17,709 nucleotides of DNA from CAYVLI01 sp964452105 [NCBI: uncultured Nitrospinota bacterium] (GCA_964452105.1 CAYVLI010000012.1:1-17709), one strand, 5' to 3'; shown: positions 1-7,443, counted from the stretch's first letter. The notes: generated by a model from the letters alone, not told the origin. A program made the numbers and translations.

Positions 1-59
1 GCGAGAAGGAGGACGGCACCAGGACCATCGTGGGCACGGCAAGCGCTCTTGAGCTTTAG
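1..59 (+). CDS. C-terminal end of an unidentified protein, possibly a MaoC/hot-dog acyl-CoA dehydratase (partial)
   Basis: Only the last 18 codons are in the window. Reading from base 3 the frame gives EKEDGTRTIVGTASALEL and a TAG stop at 57-59. The basic-acidic turn followed by a strand of the type TIVGTASALEL resembles the last beta strand of MaoC-like hot-dog enoyl-CoA hydratases, which often end in a pattern like G-x-A-x-V/L-x-L. That fits the acyl-CoA ligase downstream. The family call is a guess from a very short tail. The coding nature of the tail is more likely than the name. Confidence 0.4.
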   Translation, partial: EKEDGTRTIVGTASALEL

Positions 60-269
60 CGGCGGCTTAAGGCCCATCCTCTGTATGTTCAGAGCGTATA
101 TGAATAAGTTATAAGTCGAACAGGTCTGGGGCAAAGCAAGCTGCGCTCCCACTGCCTGTAGCGCAGGGGTGATCCTTGTGATCTCCCTATTTGTGGTTAT
201 CTTTTTCGGGCGAATACAAGATTCGCTTCTACAGCCAATCCACGACAGCTATACTTACTGGAGGGCGAG
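60..269. other. 210-bp gap before the acyl-CoA ligase gene
   Basis: No convincing gene is seen here. A 7-bp perfect inverted repeat (CTGCGCT at 141-147, AGCGCAG at 160-166, 12-nt loop) is not followed by a T run, so it is not a clear terminator. A poor promoter-like pair (TTGTGA at 176-181, TATCTT at 198-203, 16-bp spacer) precedes the ligase gene but matches the consensus at only four of six positions in each box. Confidence 0.4.
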
Positions 270-1877
270 ATGGTCGAAGAAAGAGTTTATTACACCCCTT
301 TGTCACCACTCAGTTTCCTGGAGAGAAGCGCCTGCGTTTTTCGAGAGAAGACCGCCGTCGTACACGGAGAAAAGAGGTATACCTATCCTCAGCTCTACAG
401 CAGGGTCCGGAGACTGGCTGGTGCGCTCAAGGCTCAAGGCATAAGGAAAGGGGACAGGGTAGCTTTCCTCGCCCCCAATATACCCCAGACCCTCGAGGCG
501 CACTATGGAGTGCCCCTGGCGGGGGCCGTCCTGGTGGCCATTAACATCCGCCTTCTTTCCGATGAAATACTCTATATCCTCAACCACTCCGGAAGTAAAA
601 TCCTCTTCGTGGACACCGAGCTGGCATCGCTCATAGAGCCTATAAGAGACAAGCTGAAGACCGTCGAAACCATCGTAAACATTAAGGACACACAGGTCTC
701 TTCGCCTCTGGAGGGCATGGAATACGAAGAGTTCATTTCGCTGGGGACAGAGGAGCCGCTGCCCAGCCCCGTTGAGGACGAAAACGAGACCATCTCGATT
801 AACTACACCAGCGGCACCACCGGATTTCCCAAAGGAGTCATGTACACCCACCGGAGCGCCTACCTGAACGCTCTGGGAGAAGCCCTGGAACTTAACATGA
901 ACAGCAGCACGGTCTATCTATGGACGCTGCCCATGTTCCACTGCAACGGCTGGTGCTTCACCTGGGGGGTGACCGCCGTGGGCGGGACCCACGTCTGCCT
1001 GCGCAAGGTGGACCCGGAGGTTATCTTCCGCCTGATAAAGGAGGAAAAAGTCAGTCACTTCTGCGGAGCGCCGACCGTCCTCATAACCCTCTCCAGCCAT
1101 CCAATGGCGAAGGATTTCCATCTGGAACAAGACCTGCATATCGGTACAGCGGGAGCGCCTCCATCGCCCACAATCATCCAGACCATCGAAAAGATGGGCG
1201 CAAGAATCAGCCACCTGTACGGTCTTACGGAGACCTACGGTCCACATACCATCTGCGAGTGGCAGGCGCGGTGGGACGAACTGCCCGCGGAGGAACGCTC
1301 GCGCCTCAAGGCCAGGCAGGGGGTCTCCTACATAACCGCGGTGGATTTACGCGTGGTCGATGACGATATGAACGACCTGCCCGCGGACGGGGAGAGCATG
1401 GGCGAAGTGGTCATGCGGGGGAACAACGTCATGAAAGGGTATTTTCAGCAGCCCGACGCAACGGAGGAAGCATTCAGGGGAGGCTGGTTTCACAGCGGCG
1501 ACCTGGGTGTCATGGACCCCGACGGATACATTTCCCTCCGGGACCGCAAGAAGGACATTATCATCAGCGGCGGAGAAAACGTCTCCACCATAGAAGTCGA
1601 GAACACGATTTACAAACACCCGGATGTCCTGGAGGTGGCAGTCATAGCCGTCCCCCACGAGAAGTGGGGCGAAGTTCCCAAGGCCATTGTAGCGCTTAAA
1701 CCGGGGACGGACCCCACCGAACAGGACATCATAGATTTTTGCCGCCAGCACCTGCCCGGTTTCAAGTGCCCCAAGGCGGTATCCTTCAAGCAGTTGCCAA
1801 AGACTTCAACAGGCAAGATTAAAAAGTTCGAGTTGCGCGAAGAGGAGTGGGCAGGGCAGGAGAAGCGCATACATTAA
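270..1877 (+). CDS. AMP-forming acyl-CoA synthetase (acyl--CoA ligase)
   Basis: This 535-residue protein of the ANL superfamily would activate a carboxylic acid to its CoA thioester through an acyl-AMP, using ATP. Visible motifs are the phosphate-binding loop TSGTTGFPKG (180-189), YGLTET (317-322), the adenosine-contacting SGDL (409-412), the hinge RDRKKDIIISGGEN (424-437) and the C-terminal STGK, whose lysine (516) is the adenylation lysine. The length is full for the family. GGAGG about 6 nt upstream of the ATG supports the start. The overall style, for example LPMFHCNGWCFTWGV at 220-234, resembles the branch with plant AAE/benzoate-CoA ligase and DmdB-like enzymes, so short, medium or aryl acids are all possible. 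The position ahead of a benzoyl-CoA-reductase-like unit suggests it feeds that enzyme, but a 263-bp gap and a terminator lie between them. Family call is sure; substrate is unknown. Confidence 0.93.
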   Translation: MVEERVYYTPLSPLSFLERSACVFREKTAVVHGEKRYTYPQLYSRVRRLAGALKAQGIRKGDRVAFLAPNIPQTLEAHYGVPLAGAVLVAINIRLLSDEILYILNHSGSKILFVDTELASLIEPIRDKLKTVETIVNIKDTQVSSPLEGMEYEEFISLGTEEPLPSPVEDENETISINYTSGTTGFPKGVMYTHRSAYLNALGEALELNMNSSTVYLWTLPMFHCNGWCFTWGVTAVGGTHVCLRKVDPEVIFRLIKEEKVSHFCGAPTVLITLSSHPMAKDFHLEQDLHIGTAGAPPSPTIIQTIEKMGARISHLYGLTETYGPHTICEWQARWDELPAEERSRLKARQGVSYITAVDLRVVDDDMNDLPADGESMGEVVMRGNNVMKGYFQQPDATEEAFRGGWFHSGDLGVMDPDGYISLRDRKKDIIISGGENVSTIEVENTIYKHPDVLEVAVIAVPHEKWGEVPKAIVALKPGTDPTEQDIIDFCRQHLPGFKCPKAVSFKQLPKTSTGKIKKFELREEEWAGQEKRIH

Positions 1878-1915
1878 CCGCCTGGCATGAATGCGACATA
1901 AACCTTTGATTATTT

Positions 1916-1945
1916 TTGAAATGATGAAACTCTCTGTGATATATG
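1916..1945 (+). promoter_or_regulatory. Candidate sigma-70-type promoter upstream of the DUF362 gene
   Basis: TTGAAA (1916-1921, five of six matches to the -35 consensus) is followed by an 18-bp spacer and TATATG (1940-1945, four of six matches to the -10 consensus), in an AT-rich part of the gap between the ligase and the DUF362 gene. It would leave a leader of about 190 nt. This is a pattern match only; the rest of the 1878-2140 gap shows no gene. Confidence 0.3.
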
Positions 1946-2140
1946 TCTAACGGTTCTTAACTTATGGGTGACTTTGACCGGCAATGACTGAACCCGGATT
2001 CGCCATTATAAATTCGTGAACACAGGTTATCCCTTGATGTTGATGCGACTATACCGGGATACTTGAAACATACCTTTTTTGTCTGCGCGTTAGGGTGACC
2101 GGCTGTCGCCTGGGGCAGGTTGATCATTCAGGAGAGGTCC

Positions 2141-3247
2141 ATGAGCAGGGTGCTGGTTTTAAATGCCGAATACGACAACGTTCAGGGGGCAATCGAAGAG
2201 GTTTTCAGACAGTTCTCCCTCGACCTGACCGGGAAAAGAGTCTTTATCAAACCCAACATTGTCGTAGGCAAACCTCCCGAGCACGCAGCCACAACCCATC
2301 CTGTGCTGGTCAAGGCCATAGTCGAATCATGTCTGAGGCGAGGCGCCGAGGAGGTTGCTGTTGGGGATAACCCGGGCGGCGGCGAGCACCTGGTTGTCCC
2401 CGAAGCCGAGGGCGCCGGGTTCCTTCCCCTTCTGAAGGATTACTTCAGGGATATAAGCTCCGAATGCAGGCAGATCCAGGTAGGGTCGGATGTCCTGTCC
2501 TCGGTTCCGGTCTCATCGGCGGTACTGGATGCCGACGTGCTCATCAACGTGCCAAAGTTCAAGACCCATCCCATGAAAGGAATCACGGGCTGCATCAAGA
2601 ACATGTTCGGAATAGTCCCCGGTTTGGAGAAGGCACGTCTGCATACCCTCACCACCCGAGTCCACGAGATGGCCTATTTCTTCATAAAACTCTACGCCGC
2701 CGTAACCCCTCATTTTAATATCGTGGACGGCATTACCGCCATGGAGGGCGAAGGCCCCTCGCATGGCAATCCGCGCTACCTTGGGAAAATATTGGCAGGG
2801 GATAACGGCGCGGAAGTGGATGTGGTCATGGCGTCCATGCTCGGACTCGACACCGGGAGCATGAGGTTCTTCCAGACCGTGGAGAAGGAAGGATTGGGGA
2901 GTTGTCGCCTGAACGATATCGAGGTGGCAGGCCAGTTCGAAATTATTAAAGATTTCGCATTGCCATCGATAAACTCGCTCTCAACCACCGACTTGAAACT
3001 CCTCTTCAAACATCACGGCCCATTAAAGCCTCGGCTCGACGAGGACGTTTGCACGCTGTGCGGGCGATGTATCCAGGTCTGCCTCACCAGAGCGCTCGAA
3101 ATGCGGGACTACCCTCACATAGATTACGATAAATGCATAGCGTGTTGGTGCTGCTACGAGATGTGCCCCGAAGGAGCCTATTCGCTCCCGGATGCCCGGC
3201 TTATTGTTCAGGAGATAAAGATCGGCGGAGATGCCAGGCAATCGTGA
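2141..3247 (+). CDS. DUF362 domain protein with C-terminal two-[4Fe-4S] ferredoxin domain
   Basis: This 368-residue protein has a DUF362 domain over roughly residues 1-280 (VFIKPNIV near 34-41, GDNPGGGEH near 75-83, PKFKTHPMKGITGCIKNMFG near 138-157). A ferredoxin-like tail has two CxxCxxCxxxC motifs: C304, C307, C310, C314 and C332, C335, C338, C342, with an additional C337. The tail should bind two [4Fe-4S] clusters and carry electrons. No signal peptide is visible, so it is probably cytoplasmic. DUF362 itself has no settled general function. The ATG at 2141 is chosen because GGAG at 2131-2134 is 6 nt upstream; an in-frame TTG at 2120 would add 7 residues without a good ribosome binding site. 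The gene lies just before the reductase-like operon, suggesting an electron donor role for that enzyme (inference), but an intrinsic terminator directly follows it. Confidence 0.88.
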   Translation: MSRVLVLNAEYDNVQGAIEEVFRQFSLDLTGKRVFIKPNIVVGKPPEHAATTHPVLVKAIVESCLRRGAEEVAVGDNPGGGEHLVVPEAEGAGFLPLLKDYFRDISSECRQIQVGSDVLSSVPVSSAVLDADVLINVPKFKTHPMKGITGCIKNMFGIVPGLEKARLHTLTTRVHEMAYFFIKLYAAVTPHFNIVDGITAMEGEGPSHGNPRYLGKILAGDNGAEVDVVMASMLGLDTGSMRFFQTVEKEGLGSCRLNDIEVAGQFEIIKDFALPSINSLSTTDLKLLFKHHGPLKPRLDEDVCTLCGRCIQVCLTRALEMRDYPHIDYDKCIACWCCYEMCPEGAYSLPDARLIVQEIKIGGDARQS

Positions 3248-3255
3248 GCAGACAC

Positions 3256-3280
3256 ACCTGCGTTGCAGCCGCAGGTTTTT
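3256..3280 (+). terminator. Rho-independent terminator after the DUF362 gene
   Basis: A perfect 7-bp stem (ACCTGCG at 3256-3262, CGCAGGT at 3270-3276) with a 7-nt loop runs directly into five Ts (3276-3280). It begins 8 nt after the DUF362 stop codon, which is the expected place. It implies that the reductase-like genes downstream are transcribed mainly from their own promoter, or receive only read-through. Confidence 0.75.
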
Positions 3281-3283
3281 GTC

Positions 3284-3313
3284 TTGCCCCCTCTTCGGCC
3301 GATGTGCTAAATA
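3284..3313 (+). promoter_or_regulatory. Candidate promoter for the reductase-like operon
   Basis: TTGCCC (3284-3289) and TAAATA (3308-3313) are separated by 18 bp. They lie between the terminator at 3256-3280 and the first reductase subunit. Each box matches the sigma-70 consensus at only four of six positions. Position is the best argument: a promoter is expected here if the terminator works. Confidence 0.3.
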
Positions 3314-3368
3314 ATGTCGGCTGGGTGTCATGTCATTTTCCCGAAACTAATCAGGCGGAGTGGTAACG

Positions 3369-4529
3369 TTGTCATCTTTGTCAGAAATCTTCGAAAAGTG
3401 CCGAAACATCTGCCGGGACCCCGACTTCCACGCGGCGGCGCTCTGGAAGGAGGAGCACCAGGATGGAAAGGTGGTGGGCTGCTTTCCCGTTTATACCCCG
3501 GCTGAGATCATCCACGCCTGCGGCATGCTTCCTCTGGGGATAATGGGTGCGGGAAACCTCATAGAGATGGATCAGGCTGATTCGAGAATACAGTCCTTCA
3601 TCTGCTCCATCGCCCGGAGCACCATGGAGCTGGGGCTATCGGGGCGCCTCAAACTACTGGATGCCCTCTACTTCACCTCCATCTGCGATGTCTCCCGAAA
3701 CCTCTCCGGAGTGTGGCGAAGGAACTTTCCCGGTGTGCTGGTGGAGTACATACACTACCCACAAAATATCAAGTCCAGGCACGCCCTGGAGTATTATCGC
3801 GGCGAGCTGAATCACCTCAAGACCAATCTCGAAGACCTGGCCGGGCGAAAAATCGATGACGACCGCCTCAAGGAGAGCATCGACCTGTTCAACCGTTATC
3901 GCTGCCTGATGAAAGAGCTGTACGAGGTAAGGCGCGATAAACCCTGGCTGCTCTCGGCCGAAGAGGCCTACGCATTGCTCAGGGCTACGACCTGCCTGCC
4001 CGTCGAGGAGAGCATAGCCATGATTACCGGGCTGCTGGAAGCTTTACCAGAGCGGGATGTTAAGCCCAGAGACGGCATCAGGGTAATTATGGAGGGCGCC
4101 TTCTGCGAGCAGCCGCCCCTGGAGATGCTCAGTGTCATCGAAGAAGCGGGCGCTTTTATAGTGGACGACGATCTACTGGCCGGCTGGCGCTGGTTCGTTG
4201 AGGATATTCCCCTGAAAGGCGATCCCCTCGAAAACCTGGCCCGGGCATACCTGAACGGCAGCGTATATTCCTCAGTGAGGCACTACGGAGATAAACCCCG
4301 CGACGAGGAGCTTATAGAGAAATATCACAGGGCAAGAGCCCAGGGCATAATTTTTAGTCCGGCGAAATTCTGTGAGCCCGCCCTGCTGGACTACGTAATA
4401 TATAAACAGGCGGTTGAGGCGGAAGGCATCCCCTATCTGACCCTCGAGTTCGAGGAGAAGATGGAGGTATTCGAAGGGATACGCTCCCAGGTGGAGACCT
4501 TCGCCGAGTCCATCCTGTTTTTCGCATGA
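3369..4529 (+). CDS. Benzoyl-CoA reductase / 2-hydroxyacyl-CoA dehydratase family subunit, BcrC/BadD/BzdN-like
   Basis: This 386-residue protein belongs to the family whose paired subunits each hold a [4Fe-4S] cluster and pass ATP-activated electrons to an acyl-CoA. The N-terminal GCFPVYTPAEIIHACGMLPL (about 37-56) and C-terminal AKFCEPALLDYVIYK followed by EFEEKMEVFEGIRSQVETF match the BcrC/BadD type of class I benzoyl-CoA reductase, also in length. C79, C106 and C335 (numbered from the TTG) are the best candidates for cluster ligands. The start is uncertain. TTG at 3369 has GGAG at 3357-3360 with 8-nt spacing, while GTG at 3360 (three residues longer) overlaps that GGAG. The BcrB-like gene follows 11 nt after the stop. 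The genuine substrate could be benzoyl-CoA, another aryl-CoA or a 2-hydroxyacyl-CoA. Family is confident, reductase rather than dehydratase is probable. Confidence 0.87.
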   Translation: MSSLSEIFEKCRNICRDPDFHAAALWKEEHQDGKVVGCFPVYTPAEIIHACGMLPLGIMGAGNLIEMDQADSRIQSFICSIARSTMELGLSGRLKLLDALYFTSICDVSRNLSGVWRRNFPGVLVEYIHYPQNIKSRHALEYYRGELNHLKTNLEDLAGRKIDDDRLKESIDLFNRYRCLMKELYEVRRDKPWLLSAEEAYALLRATTCLPVEESIAMITGLLEALPERDVKPRDGIRVIMEGAFCEQPPLEMLSVIEEAGAFIVDDDLLAGWRWFVEDIPLKGDPLENLARAYLNGSVYSSVRHYGDKPRDEELIEKYHRARAQGIIFSPAKFCEPALLDYVIYKQAVEAEGIPYLTLEFEEKMEVFEGIRSQVETFAESILFFA

Positions 4530-4540
4530 GGTAAGAACGC

Positions 4541-5809
4541 GTGGAAGTAGAACTCAAGCACAAAGACGTCGGCAGGAACTACCAGAAAGAGCTTCTCACC
4601 GACTGGTTCGGGCACATCACCAACGCAAGAGAGGAGGGGCGTCCCCTCGCCTACCTTTTCATACAGGCCAACGTCTGTGAGCTATTACGCTCCTTCGGCT
4701 TCGAGGTGGTCTTCCCGGAGGTGAACGCGCTGCAGTGCGGCATCAAAAAACTTTCCGGAGAGTACATTCTGAAGTCGGAAGACCTGGGGCACTCCTCGGA
4801 CGTCTGCGCCTATCTTAAAAACGATATAGGCCTCATGATGAGGGGCGGAGAAGGGCCGGGCTGGACAATTCCCCGGCCCGATCTGCTGTTGTGCACCTAT
4901 GCGGGCTGCGCCACCTACGTTAAGTGGTTCGAGGCGGTGAGCCGGATGTACGACGTCCCCATAGTATTTCTGGACGTCCCCTACTACCAGGAAGATGGAA
5001 TGACCCGCGAGGGCATGAAGTACGTCATGGGCCAGCTCGAAGAACTCATAGAAGTCTGCGAGAAAATTACAGGAAGGAAATACGATCAGGACCGCCTCAG
5101 CGAGAAGCTCGAACTGTCGCGCCGGTCTGAGGACCTCTGGGTGAAGATACTCCACTCTGCTAAGAACCGGCCCTCCCCCTTCGATGCCTTTTTCGAAGCG
5201 GTTTTTTTCATGGCCCCCATATTCGTCCTGCGGGGGACGGAAGAGTGTCTTGACTACTATCAGAAAGCTTACGCCGAGATAGAGGAGCGTATCCGCTGTG
5301 GCGTCGGCCCTCTGCCCGAGGAGCGTTTTCGGGTGGTTATGGAAGGGCCGCCTCCCTGGCCTCATTTCAGGGCATTCTGGGAGCTGCTGAAGAAGTGGGG
5401 TGTCGTTTGCGTGGCCTCCAGCTATTCAAAGGTGGGCGGGTTGTGGGATTTCGGGTTCCGTCACGACCCGCAGCGCCCCCTGGAAAGCATGGCCGAATAC
5501 GCCTACCTGGGCATGGGCAACCTGAGCATGGCCCGGCGCACCGCCATGCTGGAACGCTACCTGAAAGAATACCAGGCCGAAGGGCTGGTCATCCATTCGG
5601 TGAAGAGCTGCCGCTCATACTCGGTGGGGCAGGCGGACATGCGCGAGGACTTTATCCGGAACAAAAATGTTCCTACCCTTCTAATCGAGTCGGATATCGT
5701 GGACCCGCGCTATTTCCAGCAGGCCCAGCTAAGGAACCGCATAGACGCATTCTTCGAGCTCATGGAGCACAGGAAGGCCACCGGGAAAAGCGGAGAGGTG
5801 AGGTCATGA
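4541..5809 (+). CDS. Benzoyl-CoA reductase / 2-hydroxyacyl-CoA dehydratase family subunit, BcrB/BadE/BzdO-like
   Basis: This is the 422-residue partner of the preceding gene, in the usual size range for BcrB. Typical stretches are MEGPPPWPHFRAFWELLKKW (267-286), ASSYSKVGGLWD followed by FRHDPQRPLESMAEY (306-320), SVKSCRSYSVGQ (352-363) and ESDIVDPRYF (383-392). These patterns are what I associate with BcrB/BadE/BzdO rather than HgdA/HgdB. C89, C118 or C123, and C357 are candidate [4Fe-4S] ligands. Translation starts at a GTG with GAGG (4528-4531) nine nucleotides upstream, placed over the stop of the upstream gene, which suggests coupled translation. Its own stop overlaps the next ATG by four bases (ATGA), so the subunits and activator are made from one message. 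Family is clear; substrate is inferred. Confidence 0.88.
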   Translation: MEVELKHKDVGRNYQKELLTDWFGHITNAREEGRPLAYLFIQANVCELLRSFGFEVVFPEVNALQCGIKKLSGEYILKSEDLGHSSDVCAYLKNDIGLMMRGGEGPGWTIPRPDLLLCTYAGCATYVKWFEAVSRMYDVPIVFLDVPYYQEDGMTREGMKYVMGQLEELIEVCEKITGRKYDQDRLSEKLELSRRSEDLWVKILHSAKNRPSPFDAFFEAVFFMAPIFVLRGTEECLDYYQKAYAEIEERIRCGVGPLPEERFRVVMEGPPPWPHFRAFWELLKKWGVVCVASSYSKVGGLWDFGFRHDPQRPLESMAEYAYLGMGNLSMARRTAMLERYLKEYQAEGLVIHSVKSCRSYSVGQADMREDFIRNKNVPTLLIESDIVDPRYFQQAQLRNRIDAFFELMEHRKATGKSGEVRS

Positions 5810-6597
5810 TAGTGGCGGGCGTCGACGTAGGCTCCACGGTGACCAAATCTGCCATCATGGACGAAGAAGGCGCTATACTGTCCTATGGCATAGTGCCCAC
5901 GGGAGCCAGGATTGTTAAGGCGGCGGAGAAAGCATTCCAGGCCGCACTAATAGATAGCGGCCGAAAAAGGGAAGAAGTGGCCTTCATCGTGGGCACCGGC
6001 TACGGAAGGTATTCCATCCCCTTCGGAGACATCCAGGTGACCGAGATTTCCTGCCATGCACGGGGGGCGGTCTTCATATTCCCGGGTACCCGCACCGTTC
6101 TGGACATAGGCGGCCAGGACACCAAGGGAATAAAGGTGGACGCAGGCGGCGAAGTGGTCGATTTTTGTATGAACGATAAGTGCGCCGCGGGAACCGGCCG
6201 TTTCCTGGCGGCAGCGGCGGAGGTCATGGGACTGACCCTGGACCGGATGGGAGAAATCTCTCTCAGCGCTCAGAATCCCTTGAAGATCACCAACGTGTGC
6301 ACCGTTTTCGTGGAAACGGAGATCATGGCTCTGCTGGCTCAGGGCAAAGCCATAGAGAATATACTGGGCGGGGTGCATAACGCCATAGCCGTTCGCAGCA
6401 TCGGCCTGCTCCGCCGGGCGGGTATAGAAAACGAGTTGACCTTCACCGGCGGTGTGGCCCTCAACATGGGAATGGTCAAGGCGCTCGAAAAGAGGCTCGA
6501 CGTAACCATAAACGTGAGCAGGGAGTCGCAGTTCATGGGCGCCATCGGTGCGGCGCTCTTCGCTCGCGAGAGAGCGCTGGGCAATATACATAAATAA
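5806..6597 (+). CDS. BadF/BadG/BcrA/HgdC-type activating ATPase, first of two
   Basis: This 263-residue ASKHA-fold ATPase has all hallmark motifs: VDVGSTVTKSAI (6-17, phosphate 1), GTGYGRY (63-69), EISCHARGA (80-88), DIGGQDTKGIK (100-110, phosphate 2), NDKCAAGTGRFL (123-134), VCTVFVETEI (164-173) and TGGVALNMG (214-222, adenosine site). C126 and C165 are 39 residues apart, as in the archerase HgdC, where the equivalent cysteines of two subunits share one [4Fe-4S] cluster. It would hydrolyse ATP to drive electrons at very low potential onto the BcrB/C-like pair. The ATG at 5806 overlaps the upstream stop (ATGA) behind GGAGAGGTGAGG. The same frame stays open upstream to 5395, but that part overlaps the reductase gene and is not homologous to the family. 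Confidence 0.92.
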   Translation: MIVAGVDVGSTVTKSAIMDEEGAILSYGIVPTGARIVKAAEKAFQAALIDSGRKREEVAFIVGTGYGRYSIPFGDIQVTEISCHARGAVFIFPGTRTVLDIGGQDTKGIKVDAGGEVVDFCMNDKCAAGTGRFLAAAAEVMGLTLDRMGEISLSAQNPLKITNVCTVFVETEIMALLAQGKAIENILGGVHNAIAVRSIGLLRRAGIENELTFTGGVALNMGMVKALEKRLDVTINVSRESQFMGAIGAALFARERALGNIHK

Positions 6598-6607
6598 TGA
6601 ACGTAGA

Positions 6608-6625
6608 GGCGACCGGCGGGTCGCC
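6608..6625 (+). repeat. Small GC-rich palindrome between the two ATPase genes
   Basis: GGCGACC (6608-6614) and GGTCGCC (6619-6625) form a perfect 7-bp stem with a GGCG loop. It lies inside the 48-bp gap between the tandem ATPase genes. There is no T run, so it is not a usual terminator. It looks like a member of the dispersed GTAG-GGGCG type palindromes seen in many bacterial intergenic regions, and it could affect mRNA stability or the ratio of the two proteins. Confidence 0.55.
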
Positions 6626-6645
6626 CGTATTAAGGAACAAGACTT

Positions 6646-7443
6646 ATGTCCATCGTAGTAGGTATAGACGTAGGAAGCAGCAAAACCAGGGCACTGGTGT
6701 ACGATACCGTCTCTGAAAAGGTGCTGGCACGCAGCAACATTTACACCGGTCATGACCTCCCCGCCGCCGCCGCACAGGCTTACCGGGTGGCTTTAGAGGA
6801 AGCTGGGCTGGGCGAAGACGAGCTCGAATACATCGCCTCCACGGGCTTCGGGCGATATCAGGTCTCATTCAGAAATCTGGCCATAACAGAGGTAACCTGC
6901 CATGCCATGGCGGCCAGTTTTGTCTTCCCCGGCACCCGCAATGTGATAGACATAGGCGCACAGAACTGCAGGGCCATGAGCATCAAGGAGAGCGGGCAGG
7001 TCGTCCGTTTCAAGCTCAACGATAAGTGCGCCGCGGGCGGGGGGCGCTTTTTGGAGCGAGTAGCCAGGGGATTGGAGTTGGAACTGGAGCAGATAGGGCC
7101 TCTGTCCATGAACGCTGAAGACCCCAAACCCATCAGCAGCGTTTGCGCCGTTCTGGCGGAATCGGAGATAATAAACCAGGTCACTGCAGGATACAGAGTC
7201 GAAGATATACTAAGCGGCGCCCACGATTCGCTGTCCGAACGCATAGCCGCACAGATGCGGCAGGTGGGCCTTCGGGAAGAAGTGACGCTGAGCGGCGGCG
7301 TGGCCCTCAATGCCGGTATGGTCAAAGCCCTGGAGAAGCGGCTGGGTGTTCACATGAACGTGAGCCCGGATGCGGAATACATGGGCGCCCTCGGCGCGGC
7401 CGTCCTTTGTGGCAGACGTCTGAGCAAATTGAAGATGTCATGA
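6646..7443 (+). CDS. BadF/BadG/BcrA/HgdC-type activating ATPase, second and divergent copy
   Basis: This 265-residue paralogue of the preceding gene keeps IDVGSSKTRALVYD (7-20), STGFGRY (65-71), EVTCHAMAA (82-90), NDKCAAGGGRFL (125-136), VCAVLAESEI (166-175) and SGGVALNAGM (216-225). C128 and C167 are again 39 residues apart, so it can share a [4Fe-4S] cluster. It differs at key places: phosphate-2 reads DIGAQNCRA (102-110) where the first copy has DIGGQDTKG, and the cysteine loop has GGG in place of GTG. Two unlike ATPase subunits are typical of class I benzoyl-CoA reductases (BcrA/D, BzdP/Q), while dehydratases usually have one homodimeric activator. The ATG at 6646 has AAGGAA about 9 nt upstream. 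A heterodimer with the first copy is inferred. It ends the operon, and no terminator is evident after it. Confidence 0.9.
   Translation: MSIVVGIDVGSSKTRALVYDTVSEKVLARSNIYTGHDLPAAAAQAYRVALEEAGLGEDELEYIASTGFGRYQVSFRNLAITEVTCHAMAASFVFPGTRNVIDIGAQNCRAMSIKESGQVVRFKLNDKCAAGGGRFLERVARGLELELEQIGPLSMNAEDPKPISSVCAVLAESEIINQVTAGYRVEDILSGAHDSLSERIAAQMRQVGLREEVTLSGGVALNAGMVKALEKRLGVHMNVSPDAEYMGALGAAVLCGRRLSKLKMS

Noticed and set aside
141-166. Hairpin CTGCGCT/AGCGCAG considered as a terminator for the gene at the left edge
   Set aside because: No T run follows and the 12-nt loop is long. It is recorded only as part of the gap description.
2120-2140. TTG start seven codons upstream of the DUF362 ATG
   Set aside because: No ribosome binding site precedes it, whereas GGAG is well placed before the ATG at 2141.
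5395-5805. 137-codon upstream extension of the first ATPase frame
   Set aside because: It overlaps the well-supported BcrB-like gene in another frame and its composition is shadow-like (Arg, Gly and Pro rich). The ATPase family begins at the ATG at 5806, which has a good ribosome binding site.
5947-6753. 268-codon frame on the - strand across the ATPase genes
   Set aside because: It is antisense to the conserved activator ATPases, His-rich and repetitive in a way expected from the opposite strand of GC-rich genes, and has no recognisable domain.
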